Positions 17,608 through 26,452 of a stretch of DNA of 46,407 nt are shown here, piece by piece; the first letter of the stretch is position 1; each line of letters opens with the position of its first letter. The position numbers and the translations under genes are program-made. Below the pieces are notes generated by a model that was not told where the DNA came from, did not search any database, and saw only the letters and a program-made list of their open reading frames with translations. The DNA comes from Flavobacteriaceae bacterium (GTDB lineage: Bacteria; Bacteroidota; Bacteroidia; Flavobacteriales; Flavobacteriaceae), in assembly GCA_022425945.1 (NCBI GenBank), contig JAKMEK010000005.1, positions 1-46,407 of the forward strand, in the 5' to 3' direction.

Positions 17608-19223
17608 TTGGATAAGGAAGGAAGTACGAATTGATTCAAGGGACTTTCCTCTTGCATCATCGCTTCTATGGCCTCCCATTTACGGGGAGCTCCCTCTGAG
17701 AGATTAATCGGTCCGTTGGCGGCAATTAAAATGTCATCTTCAATTCGGATTCCAATGCCCCACCATTTTGGATCACAGGGACTGTTGTTTGGGATATATA
17801 TACCTGGTTCAACCGTAATGATCGCATTTTCGGGAAGTGGACCATAATTACTTAAATCGTGAACATCTAGCCCAATATGATGTGCCGCTCCATGTGGGTA
17901 ATAGGCGCGAAATTCTTCTTCCTTTTCGATAATTCCGAGAGCCAAAAGTCCTTGAGCAACCACTTCTTGGGTTGCCTTGGTGATTTTAGCCGTCGTTCCT
18001 CCAACAACTGCCTTGGCAATTCCTGCTTCTTGCGCATTGTATACAATTTCATAAAGTTGTCGTTGAGCGGTTGTAAAAGTCCCTTTGACAGGAAGTGTTC
18101 TTGTAACATCAGCCGTATAGCCTTCATATTCTGCACCTAAATCCATTAACATTAAATCTGTATCGGCTGGTTGATCGCTATTCTCTATGTAATGGAGTAC
18201 ACAAGCATTATTTCCGGCACCTACAATGGATGGATAACCTTCATAAGCTGCTCCATATTTCTTGAAGACGTATTCATGTATGCCCTGCACCTCGCGTTCT
18301 GACATTTTAGGATGAAGTGCTTTCATGACTTCAACCTGTCCTATGGCTGAAATTTCGATCGCTCGCCTCAATTGTTTCAATTCGAAGGGGGTTTTCACTT
18401 CACGTAAGTCCCCCATAATACGTTCGAGCTTTTCCACATCGAAACGATATTTTTCTAGCACAAAAGCTGTTTTTGACTTCAAATCAGCGGGCACCTCCAA
18501 AGCAGCTAAAGCAGCAAAATCTTTGATAATAGGATCATCCAACAAAGTAGTATCGCGCTCTGTTTGCCATTTCACATAACGTTTTAATCGGTCAAAAGTT
18601 TCCGGAGTTACCGTGCTAATGGACTGTTGAATGCTGTACTTTGTTGGATTAAAATCCGAAGGGAAGTTAATTGCCTTTTTGAATGTTTTCTTTAATTGAT
18701 ATAAATCATAGGGGTCTCCCGCTAAATCGCGCTCATCATTTTGAAAATCAACAATCAATACCTGATCGAAAGTGGAGAAATCTGGGGGTGACAATACAAA
18801 ACTATCACGAAGAGCAACACGTTCAAAACCCATTGCTTGCGCTCCCTCTACTCCAAGGCGATAACCATTCCACTGCTCTGCACGGGCATCTCGTTCTTGA
18901 ATGTATATTTTCTCTGAATAGACTCCGTTCTGATCCGATTGCGGAGTTGAAAAGATCAGTATTACCGATTGTGGTTCTCGCCATCCAGTCAAGTAAAAAA
19001 AGTTAGGGTCCTGATGATAAATAAAATCTACATCATTTGCTCTGTTACGCGTTGGATTAGCAAAAACAACAGCTACACTGTTGGGTGGAAGTTCAGCACC
19101 CAAGGCCGCACGACGGCTTTTATGGAACGCCAAGGCTTCAGCTGAGGGTATTTTTGCTTGCCCGAAAAGAAAGCCGCTAAAAACAATTAATCCAATTGAG
19201 AGAAGAAGTGAAGATTTGTGCAT
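17604..19223 (-). CDS. Secreted Xaa-Pro aminopeptidase-like M24B metallopeptidase
   Basis: A 539 aa metallopeptidase with an N-terminal signal (about 1-22, ending FLFGQA), an AMP_N domain (about 28-200) and an M24 catalytic domain from about 280. The two-metal site is complete: Asp361 (DLGAEYEGYT), Asp372 (ADVTRT), His448 (PHGAAHHIG), Glu472 (VEPGIY) and Glu495 (IRIEDD). Such enzymes remove an N-terminal residue preceding proline. The signal peptide places this one in the periplasm, where it may process imported peptides. It is convergent with thrC and divergent from gcvT. A CAAATTTA at 19274-19281 reads TAAATTTG on its strand and may be its -7 box, though the -33 match is poor. Confidence 0.92.
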   Translation of the reverse strand: MHKSSLLLSIGLIVFSGFLFGQAKIPSAEALAFHKSRRAALGAELPPNSVAVVFANPTRNRANDVDFIYHQDPNFFYLTGWREPQSVILIFSTPQSDQNGVYSEKIYIQERDARAEQWNGYRLGVEGAQAMGFERVALRDSFVLSPPDFSTFDQVLIVDFQNDERDLAGDPYDLYQLKKTFKKAINFPSDFNPTKYSIQQSISTVTPETFDRLKRYVKWQTERDTTLLDDPIIKDFAALAALEVPADLKSKTAFVLEKYRFDVEKLERIMGDLREVKTPFELKQLRRAIEISAIGQVEVMKALHPKMSEREVQGIHEYVFKKYGAAYEGYPSIVGAGNNACVLHYIENSDQPADTDLMLMDLGAEYEGYTADVTRTLPVKGTFTTAQRQLYEIVYNAQEAGIAKAVVGGTTAKITKATQEVVAQGLLALGIIEKEEEFRAYYPHGAAHHIGLDVHDLSNYGPLPENAIITVEPGIYIPNNSPCDPKWWGIGIRIEDDILIAANGPINLSEGAPRKWEAIEAMMQEESPLNQFVLPSLSN

Positions 19224-19299
19224 AAGTATTGTTTTTAATCCAAAAAAGGTAGAATAATTCTTCTATTTTAGCTCAAATTTACTGTTTTTAACAAAGCGA

Positions 19300-20385
19300 A
19301 TGAAAAAAACTAAACTGAATCCAATTCATCATGATTTAGGCGCCAAAATGGTTTCTTTTGGTGGATTTGAAATGCCTGTAAGTTACTCCAGCATTAAAGA
19401 AGAACACCACTGTGTACGTGAAAAAGTAGGGGTTTTTGATGTTTCGCATATGGGTGAATTTTTTGTGGAAGGTCCTCAAGCGCTATCCCTTTTACAACAC
19501 GCTTGTAGTAATGACATTTCCAAACTTGTCCCAGGTAAAGCGCAATACAATTACTTCCCAAACCGTCAAGGTGGAATAGTGGACGATCTTATTGTGTACC
19601 AACTTTCCAGCCAAAAGTATTTATTGGTAGTAAATGCCTCCAATATCGATAAAGATTGGGACTGGCTAAGGGAAGTAAATCAAGAATTCAACGCTGAGCT
19701 AACCAACGCTTCTGACAGCTATGCTCTCTTGGCCATTCAAGGGCCAAAAGCAATTGAAGCAATCCAATCATTGACCACATATGATCTCAATAGTTTAGCA
19801 TTTTATGCACACTGCACGACCGAATTTGCTGGGGTAAAAGAGGTAATCGTAGCTACCACAGGATACACTGGTTCTGGAGGAGTAGAAATTTATTGCAAAA
19901 ACGAAGATGTTGAGGCCGTGTGGAAGGCTGTTTTTGAGGCTGGAGAAGCCTTTGGCATTCAACCCATTGGATTGGCTGCCCGTGACACCCTTCGCCTAGA
20001 AATGGGGTACTGTTTATATGGTAATGAAATCAATGACACAAGTTCTCCAATAGAAGCGGGCTTAGGATGGGTAACCCGTCCAGCAACAAATTTTATCAAT
20101 GCTGATGTCATTGGTCAACAGAAAAGTGAAGGGGTTGCACAAGCATTGGTCGGTTTTGAATTAACCGATCGAGGAATCCCACGAACAGGACACGAAATTG
20201 TTGATGAAAAAGGTCGCATTATCGGAAAGGTGACCTCTGGCACACAATCTCCTTCCCTAAACAAAGCCATAGGGCTGGGCTATATTCCCAAGACATATGC
20301 CAAAGAAGGGAGCGTTTTTGGTATTCAGATTCGCAACAAAGTTATTGCGGCCAAAGTTGTTTCTTTACCTTTTTACACCCCCTAA
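19300..20385 (+). CDS. gcvT: Glycine cleavage system T protein (aminomethyltransferase)
   Basis: A 361 aa tetrahydrofolate-dependent aminomethyltransferase. It takes the aminomethyl group from lipoylated H protein, releasing ammonia and giving methylene-THF. The GcvT N-terminal signature (LGAKMVSFGGFEMPVSY, VSHMGEF), the folate-binding core (GYTGSGGVEIY, ARDTLRLEMGYCLYGNE) and the C-terminal barrel (GKVTSGTQSPSLNKAIGLGYI) are complete. gcvP and gcvH are not nearby, which is usual for flavobacteria. An SDR gene follows 9 bp later and may be cotranscribed. Confidence 0.97.
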   Translation: MKKTKLNPIHHDLGAKMVSFGGFEMPVSYSSIKEEHHCVREKVGVFDVSHMGEFFVEGPQALSLLQHACSNDISKLVPGKAQYNYFPNRQGGIVDDLIVYQLSSQKYLLVVNASNIDKDWDWLREVNQEFNAELTNASDSYALLAIQGPKAIEAIQSLTTYDLNSLAFYAHCTTEFAGVKEVIVATTGYTGSGGVEIYCKNEDVEAVWKAVFEAGEAFGIQPIGLAARDTLRLEMGYCLYGNEINDTSSPIEAGLGWVTRPATNFINADVIGQQKSEGVAQALVGFELTDRGIPRTGHEIVDEKGRIIGKVTSGTQSPSLNKAIGLGYIPKTYAKEGSVFGIQIRNKVIAAKVVSLPFYTP

Positions 20386-20394
20386 AAAAATCGC

Positions 20395-21219
20395 GTGAAA
20401 CGTATCTTAATCTTAGGAGGAAGCGGATTTATTGGGTATGCTTTGTACAAAGAACTTAGTCCGTATTTCAACACCTATTGTACTTATTATTCTGAGAAGA
20501 AATTCAAAAGCAATCAACAGTTTTTCCATTTCGATCACAGCCAGGATGACATCCATGTTTTATTAAAGAAACTACGGCCAAAATTGATCATTTCTGCTTT
20601 ACGGGGCCCTTTTATTGACCAAATAGAATTGCATGAGCAGTTGATCGATCATGTCAAACATTTCAATTGTCGCCTACTATTTCTTTCTTCCTCTAACGTC
20701 TTCGACGCCTTTCATAATTACCCCTCTTATGAATTTGATAAAACCTTATCTGAAAGTGTATACGGACGATTAAAAATCAATATTGAAAACAGCATCATGC
20801 GCATGCCGACCAGCAAATACGTCATCGCGCGTTTACCCATGGTCTATGGACTTCACTCTCCTAGGGTCAGAGAAATGGAAGACAAAATGGAAAGCAATGA
20901 AGCTGTGGAGGTTTTTCCCAATACGATCATTAACCTTATCAGTGATCGCAAATTAAGTCAACAAGTTCACTACATCATAAACCAACAATTAACGGGTGTT
21001 TTTCATTTGGGGAGTACAGATCTCATAACGCATCATGAGTTTCACAAACGTTTGGCAGCCAAACGCGGGTGGAACAAAATGATTTTCAAACAGGTATACA
21101 CCACTAACGACATGCGATACATTGCCGTTTTACCAAAGGAAAACAAACTCCCCCAACACCTAAACACCACCTGCGAAGAAGTATTGGAAGACTCCTTTTT
21201 AAACCAAGGGTTTTTATAA
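20395..21219 (+). CDS. NAD(P)-binding SDR, NAD-dependent epimerase/RmlD-like
   Basis: A 274 aa extended short-chain dehydrogenase-like protein. The Rossmann motif GGSGFIG is at residues 8-14. A Ser-rich strand (LLFLSSSNVFDAF) is followed by YGRLKIN, with the Tyr-x-x-x-Lys catalytic pair. The fold resembles RmlD/GDP-fucose synthase, but the substrate cannot be inferred. The start is GTG at 20395; no in-frame ATG precedes the Rossmann motif, so the start is firm. It lies 9 bp after gcvT and 38 bp before the yebC-type gene. Confidence 0.8.
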   Translation: MKRILILGGSGFIGYALYKELSPYFNTYCTYYSEKKFKSNQQFFHFDHSQDDIHVLLKKLRPKLIISALRGPFIDQIELHEQLIDHVKHFNCRLLFLSSSNVFDAFHNYPSYEFDKTLSESVYGRLKINIENSIMRMPTSKYVIARLPMVYGLHSPRVREMEDKMESNEAVEVFPNTIINLISDRKLSQQVHYIINQQLTGVFHLGSTDLITHHEFHKRLAAKRGWNKMIFKQVYTTNDMRYIAVLPKENKLPQHLNTTCEEVLEDSFLNQGFL

Positions 21220-21241
21220 GGCGAGAGAGTTCTTATATTTG
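21211..21241 (+). promoter_or_regulatory. Promoter of the YebC/PmpR gene
   Basis: TTTT (21211-21214), 19 nt, then TATATTTG (21234-21241, followed by C) match the Bacteroidota consensus. Start of transcription would be near 21248, giving a leader of about 10 nt. The -33 half overlaps the last codons of the SDR gene. Confidence 0.6.
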
Positions 21242-21257
21242 CCACAAACATATACAC

Positions 21258-21974
21258 ATGGGAAGAGCATTTGAATTTAGAAAAGCCCGAAAAATGAAAC
21301 GCTGGTCAGCAATGGCTAAAACGTTTACGCGTATCGGGAAAGACATCGTTATGGCTGTAAAAGATGGAGGCCCAGATCCAGACAACAATGCTCGCCTACG
21401 TGCCGTTATTCAAAATGCCAAAGCAGCCAACATGCCCAAAGACAATGTTGAGCGTGCAATTAAAAAAGCCTCGGACAAAAACACCGATAACTTTAAAGAA
21501 GTTCTATTTGAAGGATATGCTCCCTTTGGTATTGCCATTCTGGTTGAAACTGCCACAGACAATAATAATCGAACTGTAGCAAATGTGCGCAGTTACTTTA
21601 ACAAAGCAAATGGAAACCTTGGGACCTCAGGCTCTGTAGAATTTATGTTCGATCGAACCTGTAACTTTCGTATTCAAGGGGATAACCTCGATCCTGAAGA
21701 AATGGAACTAGAATTCATTGATTTTGGAGTCGAAGAGGTCTTTGCTGACGATGATGGCATTCTTCTCTATGGCCCTTTTGAAACCTTTGGTGACATTCAA
21801 AAAGAATTAGAAAAACGCGAACTTGAAATCTTGTCTTCTGGTTTCGAACGCATTCCACAAACACTCACTAAATTATCGGCTGAGCAACAAGAGGAAGTTG
21901 AAAAACTGATCGAAAAGATAGAAGAAGACGACGATGTACAAAACGTCTATCACAACATGGATATTAGTGAATAG
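21258..21974 (+). CDS. YebC/PmpR family protein (TACO1-like)
   Basis: A 238 aa member of the universally conserved YebC family. Members are described as DNA-binding regulators or as translation factors acting at polyproline-like stalls; which applies here is unknown. The N-terminal MGRAFEFRKARKMKRWSAMAKTF and the core NVERAIKKASDK, ILVETATDNNNRTVANVRS and SGSVEFMFDR are characteristic. The C-terminus is acidic. The last 11 bases overlap the convergent acyltransferase gene. Confidence 0.95.
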   Translation: MGRAFEFRKARKMKRWSAMAKTFTRIGKDIVMAVKDGGPDPDNNARLRAVIQNAKAANMPKDNVERAIKKASDKNTDNFKEVLFEGYAPFGIAILVETATDNNNRTVANVRSYFNKANGNLGTSGSVEFMFDRTCNFRIQGDNLDPEEMELEFIDFGVEEVFADDDGILLYGPFETFGDIQKELEKRELEILSSGFERIPQTLTKLSAEQQEEVEKLIEKIEEDDDVQNVYHNMDISE

Positions 21975-22515
21975 TTCGGGTATATTCTGGTACCTTCCCC
22001 ACTACTCCTTTAAACAATCCTTCTAGGTAAGTGAAGTCTTTCTCCTTGCTGTCAGTGGGCGTAAACAAGGGATGAAACTTCATTATTCTGTTTTCCCAAT
22101 CCAGTGCGATTGGTAAAATGGGGACTTTGGCGTTTTTCGCGATATAATAAAAGCCTGTTTTCCATTCATCCACCTTTTTTCGTGTTCCTTCGGGGGCAAT
22201 CGCCATGCGAAAAACTGCTGATTCACCATACATACGGGTAATTGCGTCCACTACATTTTCGTTTTTCTTGCGGTTTAGAGGCTTTCCGCCCAAACCTTTA
22301 AAAAACCATGATGTCAAAGGAGTAAACAACTCTTTCTTTCCCACAAAATGAATTGTTTCTTTTAGAAAGGTGCGCACGCCAATGGCCACAAAAAAATCCC
22401 AATTGCTGGTGTGAGGTACAACAGCAATAACATACTTAGGATCCTTGGGAAAATTTCCTTCCAACGAAAACTTGAATACCTTAAAGGCAAAAAATTGTGC
22501 GATTTTTCGAAACAT
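21964..22515 (-). CDS. PlsC-like 1-acyl-glycerol-phosphate acyltransferase family protein
   Basis: A 183 aa protein with the glycerolipid acyltransferase box HTSNWD (His35 to Asp40) and motif III APEGTRKK (107-114), plus a KPLNRKKN motif II. It is shorter than PlsC (about 240 aa) and lacks an obvious N-terminal membrane anchor, so it may act on a different acceptor or bind membranes peripherally. Function as a phospholipid or amino-lipid acyltransferase is inferred from the boxes only. It stands alone between convergent yebC and the upstream helicase gene on the same strand. Confidence 0.82.
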   Translation of the reverse strand: MFRKIAQFFAFKVFKFSLEGNFPKDPKYVIAVVPHTSNWDFFVAIGVRTFLKETIHFVGKKELFTPLTSWFFKGLGGKPLNRKKNENVVDAITRMYGESAVFRMAIAPEGTRKKVDEWKTGFYYIAKNAKVPILPIALDWENRIMKFHPLFTPTDSKEKDFTYLEGLFKGVVGKVPEYTRTIH

Positions 22516-22582
22516 AGTTACGGTAGTGGATTAATTCTTGAGTAATAAAATACCCTACAAATATATTGATTTTAGTAGCTCA

Positions 22583-24016
22583 TTATTCATTTTCAGAGGG
22601 GAAGTAGGTTTTGGCAAAACCAATTAAAAACAACTGCTCTTTTGCCCTTGTCAAAGCTGTATACAACCAACGATAGTAAGCGGTAGAAGGACCGTCGGGT
22701 AAATAAGGCTGCTCAATGAACACGTTCTTCCACTGCCCCCCCTGTGATTTGTGACAGGTGATGGCATAAGAATACTTCACTTGCAAGGCATTGAAATAAG
22801 GATTATTCTTAACGGCCATAAAGCGTTTGTATTTCGTCGTCAAATGCTTGTAATCCTCCATAACCGCTTGGTAAAGTTCATTTCCCTGCTCGTAGCTAAG
22901 GGAAGGGCTTTCCATCGTAAGTGTATCGACCAAAAGCATTGTTTCGAATGGCTTCTCCTCTGGGTAATCCACCATATCTACTTCTACCTTAGCAAAACGA
23001 AAACCATAGATCTCTTTGTGTTCTATGATACGAAGCACTTTTACCAAATCGCCATTGGCAATAAAGCCAGGAGCCGACTCCGGATCCAACCAAAAATAAT
23101 TGTTCTTGACCACCATCAACTGATCGCCTACCGACAGCTCTGCCTCCAGAAACAATATCCGCTGTCTAATTTGCTGATTATATGAATTTGCACGTTTATT
23201 CGAACGGACAATAAAAACCGTTTCCTCTAAACCTTCTTGCTGAATGGAATCCTCCAAGGCTTCAAGAATCTCGTTTCCCTCGACCATTCGGCGTACATCG
23301 CTACCAGCATCCAAATCAAATTGAAAATCAGCTAAATTTGATTCATCCAAAAACTGGCGCAAATGGGTTGCATTGGCAAGAATACCCGAACCATGTTTCT
23401 GGCGGACAACCTCTTGCAAAGAACATTCTACGACTTCTTTGTTAAATTCACGCGACAAATAGTCAGCGTCTAATGCTGGACTGATGTCTAAGTGCACCGG
23501 AGGCAGCTGAGCTGGATCACCAACCAACAATAATTTACAATTGGTGCCGGCATCTACATACTGCATTAAATCGCCCAATAAAGACCCATTTTCAAATAGT
23601 TTAGTGTTCTGTCGATCGTCTCCTATCATCGAGGCCTCGTCTACAACAAAAAGGGTGTTTTTAAATTTATTTGGCTTTAGGGTGAATTTCATTCCACTTC
23701 CTCCTTCGCTTTTAGTGAAATAAATTTGCTTGTGTATGGTAAAAGCCTTTTTACCAGCATAACCACTCATCACCTTTGCTGCACGTCCAGTAGGGGCCAT
23801 TAATACTGCACGATAGGCGACTTTTGAGAGGTAGTTGACCAAATGTCCAATAGAAGTTGACTTCCCCGTTCCTGCATATCCTTTTAAAACGAATACTGTA
23901 GACGAACTCGCATAAAACAAGTATTCGGTTATTTCATTGATCCATAACGCCTGAGAAGCAGTGGGTTGAAACGGGAACTTTTTGATTAATAAAGCGTTAA
24001 ATTCGCTGGGTTGCAT
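22583..24016 (-). CDS. RecD/Pif1-like superfamily 1B DNA helicase
   Basis: A 477 aa ATP-dependent helicase. Walker A is GYAGTGKST (46-54) and Walker B is VVDEASMI. A GDPAQLPPV motif III follows, and the C-terminal UvrD_C_2-like motif is YAITCHKSQGGQWKNVF with TALTRAKEQLFLIG. The architecture resembles the short Dda/RecD2-like AAA_30 helicases of Bacteroidota rather than the RecBCD RecD subunit: no RecB/RecC neighbours and no N-terminal RecD extension. A 5'-3' polarity is expected for the family. It is divergent from the membrane-protein gene at 24107. Confidence 0.88.
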   Translation of the reverse strand: MQPSEFNALLIKKFPFQPTASQALWINEITEYLFYASSSTVFVLKGYAGTGKSTSIGHLVNYLSKVAYRAVLMAPTGRAAKVMSGYAGKKAFTIHKQIYFTKSEGGSGMKFTLKPNKFKNTLFVVDEASMIGDDRQNTKLFENGSLLGDLMQYVDAGTNCKLLLVGDPAQLPPVHLDISPALDADYLSREFNKEVVECSLQEVVRQKHGSGILANATHLRQFLDESNLADFQFDLDAGSDVRRMVEGNEILEALEDSIQQEGLEETVFIVRSNKRANSYNQQIRQRILFLEAELSVGDQLMVVKNNYFWLDPESAPGFIANGDLVKVLRIIEHKEIYGFRFAKVEVDMVDYPEEKPFETMLLVDTLTMESPSLSYEQGNELYQAVMEDYKHLTTKYKRFMAVKNNPYFNALQVKYSYAITCHKSQGGQWKNVFIEQPYLPDGPSTAYYRWLYTALTRAKEQLFLIGFAKTYFPSENE

Positions 24017-24055
24017 AAAAGAATTTAGCCGAAAGATAAATCATTTATTAAAACC

Positions 24056-24085
24056 TTTTCTGAATAAAAAAAAATTGTAGTTTTG
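24056..24085 (+). promoter_or_regulatory. Promoter of the membrane protein-DUF3822-rsmD operon
   Basis: TTTT (24056-24059), 18 nt, then TAGTTTTG (24078-24085). The -7 box fits TAnnTTTG exactly. The predicted start near 24092 lies after the first possible start codon (24083) and before the ATG at 24107, so it decides the start of the first gene. Confidence 0.6.
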
Positions 24086-24106
24086 TTTTATTCAAAAACA
24101 CAAACA

Positions 24107-24757
24107 ATGAAGATTGCCATACAAGCTGTCCTTTGGATTTTAATCGTTTTTTTTAGTTACAAGATTTATGATTCTATCAATGGACCAATTAATTTCAACA
24201 AAACAAAAAACGAACGTTACGCCAAAGTAATTGATCGTTTAAAAGACATTCGCAAAGCGCAAATTGCGCACAAAGACGTAAATGGTGTTTTTGCCAACAA
24301 CTTTGACAGTCTCGTTGCTTTTGTTGATACAGGAATTTTCACGCTCATTCAAAAAAGAGACTCCTCATACTTAGAATACGATAAGGTATACCGTATTGAC
24401 ATGTTGAGAGAGGTGATTGTAGTCGATACATTGGGAACTGTACCGGTAAAAGACTCCTTGTTTGGTACTAGTGAAAATTACAGAAACATGGCTTTCGTTC
24501 CTATTAGTGGTGTCGAAGACAGCACATTTCACATAGAGGCTACTATCATTGAGAAAAATGATTTTAAAGTTCCTGTATTTGAGGTCAAAGTAGCTAAAGA
24601 CATTGTTCTATTCGATCAAAATAGAGATTTAGTCAAACAAGAAAACGAAACAATTTCTGTTGATGGTGTCAATGGGCCTTCGATTATCTTGGGTTCACTA
24701 ACCGATGTAAGCACCAACGGAAACTGGCCAACCATCTTTGATGCAGCTAAACAGTAA
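24107..24757 (+). CDS. Single-pass membrane protein of unknown function
   Basis: A 216 aa protein with one N-terminal membrane helix (IAIQAVLWILIVFFSYKIYDSI), a helical stretch rich in Lys/Arg (about 30-60) and a beta-rich extracytoplasmic remainder. I do not recognise a named family. The helix-then-RKAQIAHKDVNGVFANNFDSL pattern faintly resembles pseudopilin-like proteins, but no prepilin peptidase site is present. It is the first gene of an operon with the DUF3822-like gene (17 bp overlap) and rsmD. Conservation of that neighbourhood in flavobacteria would be the best clue to its role. Confidence 0.7.
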   Translation: MKIAIQAVLWILIVFFSYKIYDSINGPINFNKTKNERYAKVIDRLKDIRKAQIAHKDVNGVFANNFDSLVAFVDTGIFTLIQKRDSSYLEYDKVYRIDMLREVIVVDTLGTVPVKDSLFGTSENYRNMAFVPISGVEDSTFHIEATIIEKNDFKVPVFEVKVAKDIVLFDQNRDLVKQENETISVDGVNGPSIILGSLTDVSTNGNWPTIFDAAKQ

Positions 24758-25505
24758 TCAAAATACACTTCAAGATTTATCCATCCTTATCCTTAAGGAT
24801 GGATTTTCTTTTTGTACCCATGAGCAACAGTATTTCTTCCGCTTAGAAGATGAAAACCCCTCTACAGATTCTCTAAAAAGTTGGATACACTACCATCAAA
24901 TCAACACAGAGAAGACAACATTGATTTATACGGACTATCCCGGAGTGACCGTACCGCTATCCTTGTTTGACAAAGAACAGCCACAACTTTATTTAAACAC
25001 ATCCTTTTCTTCTGATGAAGACTACATTGTTCAGTCAAAACTACTAGATAAGACCGATCAAGCAATTGTTTTTCCTGTACTACAGAAATGGCAGCGTCTT
25101 TTCAAGGAAGTGCTTCCCAAAGCGAGCATCAGCCATCTAACAGCGTTATTACTTCCTGATCTGGCAGCGTTTTCCTTTGGAAAGACCAAGAAAAACATGT
25201 TTGTCCATCTTCGAGAAAATGAGTTTGACCTCTTTTTATTTCAAGGCGGTCAGCTACTTCTTCAAAACAGTTTTCCTCAAAAGAATGTCGATGACTTTTT
25301 GTACTATCTGTTCTATGTAACAGAACAGTTTTACCTTAAACCAGAACAATTCAACCTTACCTTTATGGGCAAGTATGAAAGCTTCGATGAATACTACCTT
25401 GGCGCGCAAGAATTTCATGAACTAATCGATTATTTTGAACCACACTACCCTAGTCCTAGTCCAGACCACCCAGTGCCGTTTTTCTTAAGCTATAAGAACC
25501 GATGA
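24741..25505 (+). CDS. DUF3822-like protein
   Basis: A 254 aa protein resembling the DUF3822 family, which is restricted to Bacteroidota and usually lies directly before rsmD, as here. The family is thought to have an actin-like ATPase fold, but no biochemical function is known to me. A segment such as FVHLRENEFDLFLFQGGQLLLQNSF is typical. The ATG at 24741 overlaps the end of the previous gene by 17 nt, and its stop overlaps the rsmD start as ATGA. Translational coupling through the three genes is likely. Confidence 0.75.
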   Translation: MQLNSNQNTLQDLSILILKDGFSFCTHEQQYFFRLEDENPSTDSLKSWIHYHQINTEKTTLIYTDYPGVTVPLSLFDKEQPQLYLNTSFSSDEDYIVQSKLLDKTDQAIVFPVLQKWQRLFKEVLPKASISHLTALLLPDLAAFSFGKTKKNMFVHLRENEFDLFLFQGGQLLLQNSFPQKNVDDFLYYLFYVTEQFYLKPEQFNLTFMGKYESFDEYYLGAQEFHELIDYFEPHYPSPSPDHPVPFFLSYKNR

Positions 25506-26035
25506 GAATAATATCAGGGGAATTAAAGGGAAGACGAATTACTGCGCCTAAAAAGCTTCCTGTGCGGCCTACCACCGATCGTGCCAAAGAAGCTTTATTC
25601 AATATTTTAAATCACCGGCTAGAATGGCAAGACATCTGCACCCTAGACCTATATGCAGGAACGGGAAACATATCATATGAACTTGCATCGCGTGGAGTAC
25701 AAAAGTTAACAGCAGTAGATCAAAACAAGCATTGTGCCCATTTCATTTATCAAACCAATGAAGCCTTAGGGCTTCCCATCACGGTAGTAAAAAACTCCGT
25801 AGAGAAATTTTTAGAACATCCGATAGGGGCCTTTGATTTTATCTTCGCCGATCCACCCTATGCATTTACAGAAGAGACCCTCCTTGCTCTAGCCAACACT
25901 CTGCTAGAAAATAACTGGCTCACAGAAAATGGCCTCCTCATCATTGAACATGACAAACACCTTGACCTAAAGCATCATCGAAGGCTGAGCGAAGAGCGTA
26001 CCTATGGAAGTAGTCGTTTCAGCTTTTTTGAGTAG
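25502..26035 (+). CDS. rsmD: 16S rRNA (guanine966-N2)-methyltransferase
   Basis: A 177 aa SAM-dependent methyltransferase that modifies G966 of 16S rRNA. The N-terminal MRIISGELKGRRI...RPTTDRAKEALFNIL block is diagnostic, the SAM loop is LDLYAGTGNIS (48-58) and the catalytic motif is DPPY (117-120). The length is normal. It ends the three-gene operon and faces the RNase P RNA gene on the other strand 30 bp away. Confidence 0.95.
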   Translation: MRIISGELKGRRITAPKKLPVRPTTDRAKEALFNILNHRLEWQDICTLDLYAGTGNISYELASRGVQKLTAVDQNKHCAHFIYQTNEALGLPITVVKNSVEKFLEHPIGAFDFIFADPPYAFTEETLLALANTLLENNWLTENGLLIIEHDKHLDLKHHRRLSEERTYGSSRFSFFE

Positions 26036-26064
26036 CATCAAGACTTTAATTAGTTAAAAGAAAA

Positions 26065-26366
26065 AAAAGCAGGCCATAAGCCGGATTCTGTCGTGTCTTA
26101 TCATTTATCTAGGTTCACAATTACTCATGAACTCAAACCGCCTACCCTTCTGTTTCGAACGAGCCGTTCTCAAACACAGATTTACTTGGCGTTGCACCGT
26201 ATAGAGTTTACCTGGTTTCACTACAGCCTTACCTGTACATTCTTTCTGCTGCACTTGTCCTATCCGCCTAAGGCGGATGACGGGTGTTACCCGCTATACT
26301 GCCCTGTGGTGTCCGGACTTTCCTCTCCTCGCCAAAAGGCGAGCAGCGATAAGAGACCTGCTTGCG
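26065..26366 (-). ncRNA. rnpB: RNase P RNA, bacterial class A
   Basis: On the minus strand the universally conserved segments are present: GAGGAAAGTCCGGAC near the 5' part, ACAGGGCAGT, a central GAAACCAGGTAAAC-type block, and ACAGAATCCGGCTTAT near the 3' end. P1 is closed by AAGCAGGTC pairing with GGCCTGCTT, followed by a T-run. Two local hairpins (CTCGCC/GGCGAG and CCGCC/GGCGG) fit P3 and a variable arm. The ends are set from P1, and the length of about 300 nt is typical for the phylum. Confidence 0.95.
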
Positions 26367-26367
26367 G

Positions 26368-26375
26368 CAAAGGTA
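26368..26375 (-). promoter_or_regulatory. -7 element of rnpB
   Basis: The minus strand reads TACCTTTG, an exact TAnnTTTG. It ends only 4-5 nt from the first paired base of P1, the distance expected between a -7 box and the transcript 5' end. No good -33 TTTG is visible at 19 nt. Confidence 0.55.
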
Positions 26376-26452
26376 CACTATTGTTAATAATTTTTGAAGC
26401 TAATCGCTACGATTACGAGGAATAACCAATCCGTTTTTTTACATTTGAATTA

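Noticed and set aside
19224-19299. Glycine riboswitch before gcvT
   Set aside because: The gap is only 76 bp and contains none of the conserved glycine aptamer segments.
26240-26340. Inverted repeats (CCGCC/GGCGG and CTCGCC/GGCGAG) as mobile-element ends
   Set aside because: They are helices inside RNase P RNA.
26093-26425. 110-codon plus-strand ORF
   Set aside because: It is antisense to the conserved core of RNase P RNA, and its amino-acid sequence is a by-product of that RNA.
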